Positions 49,201 through 61,200 of a DNA stretch of 64,000 nt are shown piece by piece. The notes below the pieces were generated by a model. That model made no database searches. It worked only from the letters and a program-made list of their open reading frames with translations, and had not been told where the DNA came from. Position numbers and translations under genes: made by a program. The DNA is from Hanleya hanleyi (Eukaryota > Mollusca > Polyplacophora > Lepidopleurida > Hanleyidae), in assembly GCA_036873755.1 (NCBI GenBank), contig JAVTVY010025069.1, forward strand, positions 1 to 64,000. Direction: 5' to 3'. The number at the start of each line of letters is the position of its first letter. The first letter of the stretch is position 1.

Positions 49201-52200
49201 GTTATGATTCGGACAATTGTTGCGAACCCATCGTCATGGCTATTACGATAATATTTGAGGTTTTATCTCGAAATGTCGACTTCGGATAGTAAAACACACC
49301 AAAACAAAGATGGGGTAGGGGGAAAGGGGAGGAACGGGTAAGGAAAGGTATTGGGAAAGGTACTGCGCCACTATTTCTAAGAACTCTGGTGTGGAATGTA
49401 TGTGGATATTGAAAAACTCAAAATGTCTTACGGAAGAACTTGATGCTGAAGGTCAAATACCGTACCGACATGTATCCACATGGGATTTCTCGACTCTCTA
49501 TACTACAATCCCTCATCAGGACCTTACTGACCGTATAAGTTCATTAATAGTATCTGTGTTCAAGAAAACTGATCGTAGATATATTAATGTCGGAAGACAT
49601 AAAGCATTCTTTAGCTCGACTACATACAAGAGATATCATTCATGGGATGTTTCTTTGTTTATAGAGTTGCTTGAATTTCTCATTAAAAATATCTATGTGA
49701 AATTTGGCAACACAATATATCAACAGCATATAGGTATTCCAATAGGTACTAATTGTGCACCCCTTTTGGCTGACCTGTATCTGTTCTCTTATGAATATGA
49801 CTATATGCAGGCGCTTTCAAAAACCGATCCATTCAAAGCCCGTTCCTTCTCATTCACCAAACGCTATATAGACGATCTTCTCGCTGTGGATAATCGCTAT
49901 ATAATGACGCAGTGAAGGATATATATCCGCCTACACTGGATTTGAAGAAAACTACAGATAGCCCTACAGGCACATCTTATTTAGATCTCTATCTCTATAA
50001 AAATGAAGCGGGCATTCTCTCTCGTCGACTTTATGACAAAAGAGATGATTACAATTTCGACATCGTAAACTATCCCTTTTTGGATAGTAATATTCCAGTG
50101 GGACCTGCATATGGCGTATACATATCTCGCTTAGTAGCATTTGCTAGATCCTGTGTTAAATGTGATGATTTTAACCAACGTCACAAAACATTGTTGCAGA
50201 AACTTATAAAACAGGGCTATTCAACCAAGCGCCTCCACTCAAAGTTTCTCAAATTTGGCGATACATATCGCATGCTGATAGCAAAATACGAACGTAGCGT
50301 GCAAGATCTATGTCGCTACGTTTCGTAACTTGTGTCTAATTCCGCTTAACCCGGGGCTAGGGGCCGTATGAACCCATGTACTTCAAGATCCTCATGGTAC
50401 TCATATGAACAGTCACAATCAAGCGTGACTGAGATACATCATTCTTTAGATGACGACTTTACAACGAATATTATGGATTAAGAATACTGATCAGCGATAC
50501 GGATTTGATATTTTTGGAACATCATGATGTCTTGCCGGCATCATTGAAAACTGTTGACCGCTTCTCTCTTGCAGGAAACAAGCTTATGTTTATGTATACT
50601 ATGATTGTCTTATTGAATTTGGTGCTAATACTGTTATATGTAATATGAAATAGGTCTTTGGATTATGGACGCGGATATTCTCTAATAGACGACGGCTGGA
50701 TTATAAATGACGGACTAGACGCTTGTAATCCGATGAAAAAGCCCTTATATGGCAAGTGTGATATACTAGCGTACTCGTATTCTCTCGCAGACTATTAGGC
50801 GCCAGCAACACTTTTTCCATAATATACACCTTAGCCATATAGGGAGTAGTCCACAGTTTCGGATTATTGGTCCCCCTCAAAAAATTTAATACAGCAGAGC
50901 GTCCAGGTCTGACCACATGATAATTATCCTTCCCTTTTTGGTAACCAGTATTTATAGTACCAAACTTCTGGGTAATACCATTCCTTCAAAATGACATATG
51001 CGGATGGGTGGCTCGGTTGAGCTATATGGCGAGTCGGGCCGCGAAGTCAACATTCGTCAGCCTCAGTTTCGTACGTTTTTCAGGTGTTTAAAAATAGGGT
51101 TATGTTACATATGGAGAATGTGGCAAAAAACGGCCTGGTCGACCCCATATTTTGAATAGCTTGTTTATCTCGCCCCGCGACGGGGAACGCTGAGACGAAA
51201 TCTTATTGAAATCGATTGTCAAGATTTTTCCAGGAAATGAAAGAAATATAGCGTATTTTGGGTCATTTTAATAGATTTCCCAGAAAATATGGAGTACGTT
51301 CCGAGGGAAGAAAAGTTATCCCGGGTTGAATTTCAATAACTGGCTAAAATGCTGAATTAATGGTATGAGCATTCCCATGAAGAAAATATATACTTTTATA
51401 TGGGTTTTCTGGATGGTTCGGCATCTCAGAAAGACGGAAGGACTATACCAAGGGTCTATTTCCAGCAACGAGGGGTCTACTGTGGACTGCACCCTAGCAC
51501 CCTATAGGCTGGCTATATGGGGAGTATAGGACCAATGTTTTGTCCCACTGGGAAACCTACTTCTATACATTTGCGGTATGGTTGTTTGGATTTGTTTTCT
51601 TAGTCTCGTCAAGACAAACATGATAGGAAGTGTCCCGGTACGAAACGGTGAATTTTTTTAAAAAAGTCACCGAGGTCTGTATATAGGCCTATAGGCTGGT
51701 AAAATGGGGAGCATAGGTCCAATGTTTGTCCCACTGGGAAACCTACTTCTAGACATTTGCGGTGTGGTTGTTTGGATTTGTTTTCTTAGTCTCGTCAAGA
51801 CAAACATGATAGGAAGTGTCCCGGCACGAAACGGTGAATTTTGTTTCTGTCTATAGACCCATATACTGGGGTATAAGCCCAATGTATTATAAATCCACAC
51901 TGGGTGGACGTGTTGGAGTCTAGGTGAGTCCCTGTTGGTCCATTGGTGTCGTATGAGGTCTTATTTTGAAGCTCTCATGCAGGAGCATCCGACTGGCCTA
52001 ATGGTTTGTACGTTGTCAATAGTCTGCGCATGCGCAGCCTGGCCGTTTTATAGAAAGCAGTCATTTTGCTGGTGTATGTGGGTGTGTGTTTGGGATAGAG
52101 ATGGACCGCTATGGGTCCGAATGGGTCGTGGAAGGTGTCAAAGTGAAGCTTGTGTGGGTTAGAGTCAGAATGGTGTGTTTTTAAGTGCAAGTCGCGTCAA

Positions 52201-55200
52201 TCTGCGCATGCGCAGTTGGTTGTAGTAAGTAAAGTGACCATTTTGGGGCAGTACATGAAGGTATTTTGGGTCGAGATGGACCATCCTTGGTCCGAATGCG
52301 TCCTGGAAGGTATCATGTTGTAGCTCTCGGGGTGTAGACCCCGATGTGAGGGCTGCCCACGTCACCTGTGACGTCATCGGTGACGTACCACCACCAACGC
52401 CACCAACGCCACCACCAACGCCAACAACGCCACCTCCGGGCGTTGACGGGCGTCAACTCCCGGTGGTGGTAGTGGATGACCTATGTGAGGTCACTTCCGC
52501 TTCCGTTCACGTGACCGGAACTGACCTTTGACCCCGGTGCGCGCGGTGTAAAGGTCTCCATCGCGGTGGAAACCTTTGCGCGCCGGGGTCAAAGGTCAGT
52601 TCCGGTCACGTGAACGGAAGCGGAAGTGACCTCACAGAGGTCATCCACCACCACCACCGGGCGTGGACGCCCGTCAACGCCCGGTGGTGGCGTTGGTGGT
52701 GGCGTTGGTGGCGTTGGTGGTGGCGTTGGTGGTGGTACGTCACCGATGATGTCACAGGTGACGTGGGTAGCCCTCAAATCGGGGTCTACACCCCGAGAGC
52801 TACAAGATGACACCTTCCAGGACGCATTCGGACCAAGGATGGTCCATCTCGACCCCAAATGCCTTCATGTACTGCCCCAAAATGGTCACTTTACTTACTA
52901 CAACCAACTGCGCATGCGCAGATTGACGCGACTTGCACTTAAAAACAAACCATTCTGACTCTAACCCACACAAGCTTCACTTTGACACCTCCCACGACCC
53001 ATTCGGACCCATAGCGGTCTATCTCTATCACAAACACACACCCACATATACCCCGAAAATGACTGCTTTCTATACTACGGCCAGGCTGCGCATGCGCAGA
53101 CTATCGACAACGTACGAACCATTAGCCCAGTCGGATGCTCCTGCATGAGAGCTTCAAAATAAGACCTCATACGACACCATTGGAGCACCAGGGACTCACC
53201 TAGACTCCAACACGTCCACCCAGTATGGATTTATACATACATTGGGCTTATACCCCAGTATATGGGTCTATATGGGGCTATCGACAGACCTCGAACTTTT
53301 TTCAAAAATTTCACAGTTTCGTGCCGGGACACTTCCTATCATGTTTGTCTTGACGAGACTAAGAAAACAAATCCAAACAACCATACCGCAAATGTATAGA
53401 AGTAGGTTTTCCAGTGGGACAAACATTGGACCTATACCCCCATAATCCGTATATGGGTCTATATGGGTCGCCCTGAACTTTTTTCAAAAATTTCACCGTT
53501 TCGTGGCGGGACGCTTCCTATCATGTTTGTCTTGACGAGACTAAGAAAACAAATCCAAACAACCATACCGCAAATGTCTAGAAGTAGGTTTTCCAGTGGG
53601 ACAAACATTGGACCTATACTCCCCATATAGCCAGCCTATAGGCCTATATAAAGACTTCGGGGACTTTTTTTCAAAAATTTCACCGTTTCGTGCCGGGACA
53701 CTTCCTATCATGTTTGTCTTGACGAGACTAAGAAAACAAATCCAAACAACCATACCGCAAATGTATAGAAGTAGGTTTCCCAGTGGGGCAAACACTGGTC
53801 CTATACTCCCCATATAGCCAGCCTATAGGCCTATATACAGACCTCGGTGACTTTTTCCAAAAATTTCACCGATTCGTGCCGGGACACTTCCTATCATGTT
53901 CGTCTTGACGAGACTAAGAAAACAAATCCAAACAACCATACCGCAAATGTCTAGAAGTAGGTTTCCCAGTGGGACAAACATTGGACCTATATGGGACTAT
54001 ATGGGACTATATGGGTCCATATGGGCTGTATGGTACTTTTTCCAAAAATTTCACCGATTCGCTCCGCGATACTTCCTATCATGTTTGTCTGGACGAGACT
54101 AAGAAAACAAATCCAAACAACCATACGGCAAATGAAAAGAAGTAGGTTTCCCAGTGGGACAAACATTGGTACTATACCCCCAGTATGGGACTACATGGGT
54201 CTATATGGGTCTCGGTGGCATTTTCCAAAAAAAATCACCGTTTCGTGCCGGGACACCTCCCATCATGTTTGTCTTGACGAGACTAAGAAAACAAATCCAA
54301 ACAACCATACCGCAAATGTCGAGAAGTAGGTTTCCCAGGATGGTCCTACACCCCCCATACCCCATATAGGCATTATCCCGTAATTTAGGATAAAGTCCGT
54401 GTTCCGTATTTTTTCAGGAAAATTTTACATAGACCCACCCTGGAGCTAGGGAAGATAACTCTATTGACAGGCAAGCCCCGTTAAGCCTGGCGAGCTATAT
54501 ACCCCCCATAACCCATATAATTATTTTCTCGGATTTTTCGATAAAATCCGTGTTCCGTTTTTTTTTTCCGGAAAAATTTTACATGCACCCACCCGTGACT
54601 GATGCCCCTTCACATATGCTTCACATGGATACCTCATACAACTCCATCGGCCCATTAGGGGCTCCCCTAGATCCCAAAACGTCTATTTCCATACCCTTTT
54701 CCCAGAATTCCCTGTCTGCGCATGCGCAGAATGGCGACAACGCCCAAGCCACTAGCCCAGGCAGATGCTCCCTCACGACAGCTTCATATTGATACCTCAT
54801 ACGACACCATAGGATCATTAGGGGCTCACCTAAACCCTAAAACGTGTATTTCCAAACCCTTTTCCCAGAATTCCCTGTCTGCGCATGCGCAGAATGTGGA
54901 CACCGGCCGAGACCCTAGACCAATCGGAAGTCCCCTCACATAGGCTTCACATTGATACCTCACTCAACTCCATCGGCTGATTAGTGTCTCCCCTAGCTCC
55001 AAAACGTCTATTTCCATACACTTTGGACACCGCGCATGCGCAGAATGCCGATATTTCAACCCCACACCCAGCCCATTGGATGCCCCCTCACATAGGCGTA
55101 ACATTGATACCTCATACAACTCCATCGGCCCATTAGGGGCTACCCTAGATCCCAAAACGTCTATTTCCATACCCTTGGAACACCGCGTATGCGCAGAATT

Positions 55201-58200
55201 GTGACAACGCCCGCGCCGCTAGTCCAGGCGGATGCTCCCTCACGACAGGTTCGCACTGATACCTCATACGACACCATAGGATCATTAGGGGCTCACTTAA
55301 ACCCTAAAACGTGTATTTCCACACCCTTTTCCCAGAATTCCCTGTCGGCGCATGCGCAGAATGTGGACAACGGCCGAGATCCTAGTCCAATCGTATGTCC
55401 CCTCACATAGGCTTCACATTGATATCTCACTCAACTCCATCGGCTCATTAGTGACTCCCCTAGCTCCAAAACGTATATTTTCATACCCTTTGGCCACCGC
55501 CCATGCGCAGAATGCCGACATTTCAACCCCACACCCAGCCCATCAGATGCCCCTTCACGAATGCTTCACATTGATACCTCATATGACCCCATTGGACCAT
55601 TAGTGGCTCCCCTAGCTCCAAAACGTCTATTTCCATACCCTTTGACCACCGCGCATGCGCAGAATGCCGATAATTCAACCCCACACCCAGCCCATTAGAT
55701 GCCCCCTCACATAGGCTTCACATTGATACCTCATACAACTCCATCGGCCCATTAGGGGCTCCCCTAGATCCCAAAACGTCTATTTCCATACCCTTGGTGT
55801 ATCGCGCATGCGCAGACAAAGCCCGAGGCGCTAGTCCTGTCAGATGCCCCTTCACGAATGCTTTATATTGATACCTCATATGACCCGATTGGACCATTAG
55901 GGGCTCCCCTAGCTCCAAAACGTCTATTTTCATACCCTTTGGCCACCGCGCATGCGCAGAATGCCGATATTTCAACCCCACACCCAGCCCATGAGATGCC
56001 CCTTCACGAATGCTTCACTTTGATACCTCACTCGACACCATTGGACCATTAGTGGTTCCCCTAGCTCCAAAACATCTATTTAGTTATTCCCCGTATACAT
56101 TAACATTGGAAGTCAACCCATGGGACTACTTTCTGTCCGCGGAAGCTTTCTCCCGCGACCGCATCACCACCAGACCGCATCACCGCGGAGGAATACAAAG
56201 GTCACGTGACCTTGTATCCGAGTTCAAGAGAATAAGCCGCTGCCACATTGGTCAAGTTTTTTTACCAAATTCAAGATGGCGGCCAAACTCTGGCAGAAGT
56301 CACTTCCCAATCCCCAGCACCTCACAAAAATGTGACTCAATTCACTGTTTCTATACTACTCACGTAGTTAGGTTGACTACTTTATGAGTCCAACTTGAAA
56401 ACGTGAGGGAAGCCGTGTGCGGATGATATGCGCATGTCCTTGTACATCGCATTTGCAGAAAGCGGGGTTGATAATTATTATATGAAGCAAGGCAAATAGG
56501 TGCTTGCAGTCTAGTTTGACTTTGGATACGATCAATTGAACCTTTAAAGTGGTCATTCCTTGGCAATCTAAAGGCGGTCAGGTGAACCACTAATGGTAAC
56601 ACCTCCGGTACAATTGCGAGGTCGTTTTGACCGCCTTATTCGCTCAGTAGCAGAATCCACAGATCCTTATTGGACACAACAAGATAGTTCTGACTAATAG
56701 TATATACATGTAAATACTCGGATTGAAGTGATCAAATATGAACTACGTAGTGTATTGCTAAATATATAAATTGCCTCGCAGCAAAAAAGGTCATTCGTAT
56801 TTCAGTTCCATTTTAGAACAAATCTCAAATCATTACGTCATAGCTTTGTGTGATTGATGAATCCAGTAAAATAGGGAGAAATGAAACCATCCAGACACTC
56901 GCGACGTTTTGTACGACCTTTTAAAAGTTTGGCAAGATCACGCGTTTCTGGCTTATTCGATTATGTGAATATTTTCCGGTCAATATGTGCATTTCCTATG
57001 GATTACGCTTCTTGTTGGCCTTTGAATCGTCATCTACATGCATCGGAACTCATCCAATACGCCCTATCATTATCCCTATCTGGCCTGGGCGTTTTGGGAC
57101 CTGTCCAGGCCTGAATATTTTATCTTATTCGTTGAGCCATGGGCGTACACACTATACCCTTGGGGTAATTTCTACCAGAAAATGGAGAAAGAATCAACAT
57201 GGCCGCTTTGATGACTTCACAGTGACGTCTTATTCAAAACGGGCATTTTTTGGTCGACTTTTCGAATTTTTCATTTGTGTTTTTTCTTGGCCAAAACCGC
57301 ATGTTAAATTAGCAAATAATAGTCTGATGTGAAATATAATAGATTTTGCCTATTTTTCCTCGAAGAAAAGCGGGAATTGAGAGTAAAAATGACAAAAACA
57401 TCACTTTTTTTGGCACCTCACATGGTCGCCATCTTGAATTTACCCACGATCCTCTATTCGGGAGGTTTATGAAAATAGGGTCAAAATTACCCCAATAGGA
57501 TGAACTGAAAAGTCGCAGCGGGTCTGATAGTGTTTATCCAAAATCCAAGGAACGTCAATGCGAATCGAACGTCAATTTCTCCTGATGAAGAGAGGATGGT
57601 TATCTTTACGACTCTAACAACTGTTTGTGAGTTCACTGGATTGATTCACAGAGCTCATCTTTATGTTGCCTTTCTGCGTCGAATGACACGGAGTGATGTA
57701 AACCTCATGGTAATGGATGCTAAGAGAGATAGATAGCTGCACGAAAAGCGGGATATTCATAGATTTCCACTTCTCGTTAACTTTGGGTACATTAAATGAA
57801 CACCCTCTGGCGCATTACACGGTCCACTGTTTCCCAGAGATAAAACCTGAGAATCTAGAATTATGGGTGCTTGACCTGGAAATATGAAATATTGCCGAGT
57901 AAAGTTCAGACTATTCTTCGAAGGGCTTGGAATCCCTGATATGCAGCCATTCAACTCGGAAACGTTCTTGCGTATACATGGTGATCACTGCACATTCATC
58001 CTGCAAGATGTAGCACACGAACCATCATATCTTTCAGAACGAATCTAAGCATGCCATCAGCCGCATTATGAAACCGCTGGCCATGTCTTAGATGTATTCT
58101 TTGTCCTTGCCACGAGACGACGGGCTGTAATGTAGTTTCCCCGAACTTCTTTAATATTTTACTCTTTGCATCCGGTTCTGGGGCGTTCAGAATTCTGCTG

Positions 58201-61200
58201 TTAGGCTTCCAGGCAAGTCAGGTCCCAGGCGTTCAAACTCAAAGAGCATCGGTGTGATAATCTGGGTTTTGTAATGGCCAATGGGTAGAAATCAATCGTA
58301 AAAAAACGGTTCAAAGAGAACAGGACAATATGCCGATTAGTGGAATAGTAGGTCTTTTTGACCGGCAAACCCTGACCTGCTGCACCACGTGAAAATCAAC
58401 TTACTGAGGAACATTCAACAATCACGACATGGTCGTGGGTAGTCTTGAAATTCGAAAAGATAACTATTTACATTTTTTCAGACCAAATTTGCTCTCCTTT
58501 TGCTTTGACATTTCTTGAGGTTTGCATAGATTATTGATAGGACACGAGTGTTGGAATACTACAAGAGTTTCGATGCAGATAAACCGAGTATCAAAGCTCA
58601 ACAAAGTAATACTAGTGTATACTTGACGAATTGTGCGAATTATTCGTGTTTTTATTTTATTTTTTTATCATTCACATTTGGAGCTAAACGCCATAGGGAA
58701 TAGATCTTCGATTATTGACGTGAATGATCTTTGTGGACGACGGCTGACTATTAAATGCCGGATCTGACGTTCGCTATTTCAACAATGACATGTGGTATTT
58801 GTTTGCAGAATTAAGTGTGCTGAGCCCTCTTGCAGACACTTTTACACACCCTCTAGAATTTGTCTTCATACAGCTAACAGTATGCCGCATAGCTATGATA
58901 ATGTGTATATTCTTGAAAGCACATTTCTTAACGATTCCAAATATATACATTTTTAGTGTATACAATTAGTTTTTATACGCCCGCCAAAAGGCGGACGTAT
59001 TATGTGATGGCGGTTTCCGTCCGTTTGACTCTCTGTCCGTCTGTCCGTCCCTCGTGGCCGGTCTGTATCTGGGACAGTTTTCTATCTACAGTTCTAATTT
59101 TTGGATACCCTATGGGGAGACGATGTGTCGCGTACGAAAATGGAGGTCGAGGTCAGAGGTCAAAGGCCACTGGCCTAAAAAACAGGAAATCACTGAAGTG
59201 TTCGTGTCCGGTCTATATCTGTCAACGTTTTTGATCCACAATTGCAACTTTTCGTGAGTGGATACACTAGGTGGAGACGATGTGTCGTGTACCAAAAATG
59301 AGGTCGAGGTCAGAGGTCAAAGGTCACTGTTGCCTAAAATCAGGAAATCATTGATCATTGGCAGTTTTCTATCTACAGTTATAATTTTTGGTGAGCGGAT
59401 GCCCTAGGGGGGAACGATGTCTTGCATACCAAATGTAGGTTGAGGTCAGAAAAATCAGGAAATCATTACAAATTTCTATTTTTTTTGTGAGTGGATTCAG
59501 TAGGGGGAAATGAAGTGTCGCATACTAAAAAATAGGTCAACGACAAAGGTCAAAGTTCACTTTTACCCCAAAAGCAGGAAATTATTAAAAATGACATTTT
59601 TTGTGTCAGTAGATACATTAGGGGACATCGTCACCTACTAAATGTAGGCCAAGGTCACTGTGACCCCAAAATTGTGAAATTGTTAAAAATCATGATTTTT
59701 TTAGTCCATTGAGAAATTACGGGAGCCGTTTCGTCATGTACCAAAATTTAGATCCATGTCAATAGTCAAGGTCACTGTGACCCCTGAATCAAGGTCAAAG
59801 GTCAGTGTGGCCTAAAAATCAGAAAATCATTAAAAATTACAATTTTTTATAATTGGATTCAATAGGGCGAAATGAAGTGTCGCATACCAAAAATTAGGTC
59901 AAGATCAAAGGTCAAAGATCATTGTGACCCCAAAATCAGGAAATTATTAAAAATAACATGTTTTTGTGTCAGTAGAGGGGGACACGATGTGTCACATATC
60001 AAAATGAAGGTCACATGACCTGGTCAAAGGTCAAGGTCACTGTGACCCCAAAATTGTTAACAATCATGATTTTTTGTGTCCATTGAGAAATTACGGGAAG
60101 GCGATTTGTCATCTACCAAAATTTATGTCAAGGTCAATAGTCAAGGTCACTGTGACTCCAGAATCAGGAAATCTTGAAGATTAATTTTTTGTGTCAGTAG
60201 ATACATTAGGGGGACATGATGTAGAACATACCAAAATGTAGGTCAAGGCCGAACGGTGAGGTCACGTCTCCCCAAATATGAAATTCATAAACATAATGAT
60301 GTTTTGTGTCCATTGATACATTGAGTGAAGACGATGTGTCGTGTACCAAAATTTAGCTCAAGGTCATAGGTCACATTTTTATATGCCTGTCGAAGACGAA
60401 ATCGTGTAATGCGATGTTGCGTTCTGTCCATTCATCCATTAACATTTGTTGTCCATGCGATATCTCTAGTTTCAAGGTATGGAATGGTACAACTCTTTGA
60501 GTATACCTTACCCGCATGGCAGAGAGGAGCCATACGTTTTGAGATCAATTTGTCCAAGGTCAAGGTCACAGTCCTTCAAAACTGAATCAAGTTTAGCTGA
60601 CCATATGTGTTAGGCTGGAATATTCAGAGTGCTCTCCCCTACATGTATATGGCATTCCTCCTGTGGAGTTGTCTCTCATATTTGAAACAGCTACATTTAG
60701 TTCAACTGTTTTGAAATAAAAAATAATTTACTAATTTAACGGGGAGAGGGGTCCTTTATGAACTTCATACCTGTTTATTAACTCAAGAACAAAGGTTTAC
60801 TTCATCAGTTTCTTCTTCCTTCGTGAAAAATTATCTCATCTGAAAGGAATCCATTTGCCGGAAAACTACTATTTTCTTGTGCTTGACTATTGTCGATTTC
60901 AGTGTGGGATATGTGAGCTCTCGGCTCTTGCTTCAAGGTCAACTAGTTACCAAGAATTAAACTCGTTTTAGTTTATCATTCAATATAAGATGTTATATAT
61001 GTTACATTCTCAGAAGCACAAAATTGTAGGCTAGATACCAATTGGAATCAAGGTTATTAAACAACCTTGAAATTTGGACCAATGTAATTTCAGATATACG
61101 GGCGTATATTGAAGCCCCTTGGGCTCTTGTTTAAAATTTGAATATCTTCACAACCTACAGATTTGCAGTGAACAAATTTATTTACTCGGAATCCTTAAGA

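Larger units (their letters stand above)
48027..51500 (+). mobile_element. Penelope-like retroelement with long direct repeats
   Basis: Inserted in the left arm of II with the 8-bp duplication CCTATAGG at 48,019-48,026 and 51,501-51,508. Two direct repeats of equal length (653 bp; 48,027-48,679 and 50,844-51,496) bracket an internal region with a reverse transcriptase. Long direct terminal repeats and variable target duplications are known for Penelope-like elements. The unit after the first repeat up to 49,390 shows no coding sequence, so the 5' part of the ORF seems lost. Confidence 0.82.
43884..56357. repeat. Giant inverted repeat II, inside intron 6
   Basis: Outer ends AGTATAGAAACAGTGAATTG at 43,884 and its complement ending at 56,357. 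The left arm is 43,884-48,026 and 51,501-52,545; the right arm is 52,577-56,357; the axis lies near 52,557. Block order from outside: end cassette, about 160-bp NRF1 units, roughly 180-bp satellite, CRE/NRF1 block, GC-rich centre. The left arm also has internal duplications (46,700-48,000). Flanks CACGTAATT (left) and CACGTAGTT (right, after ACT) could be a degenerate 9-bp target duplication. It has no zinc-finger gene. Confidence 0.87.
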
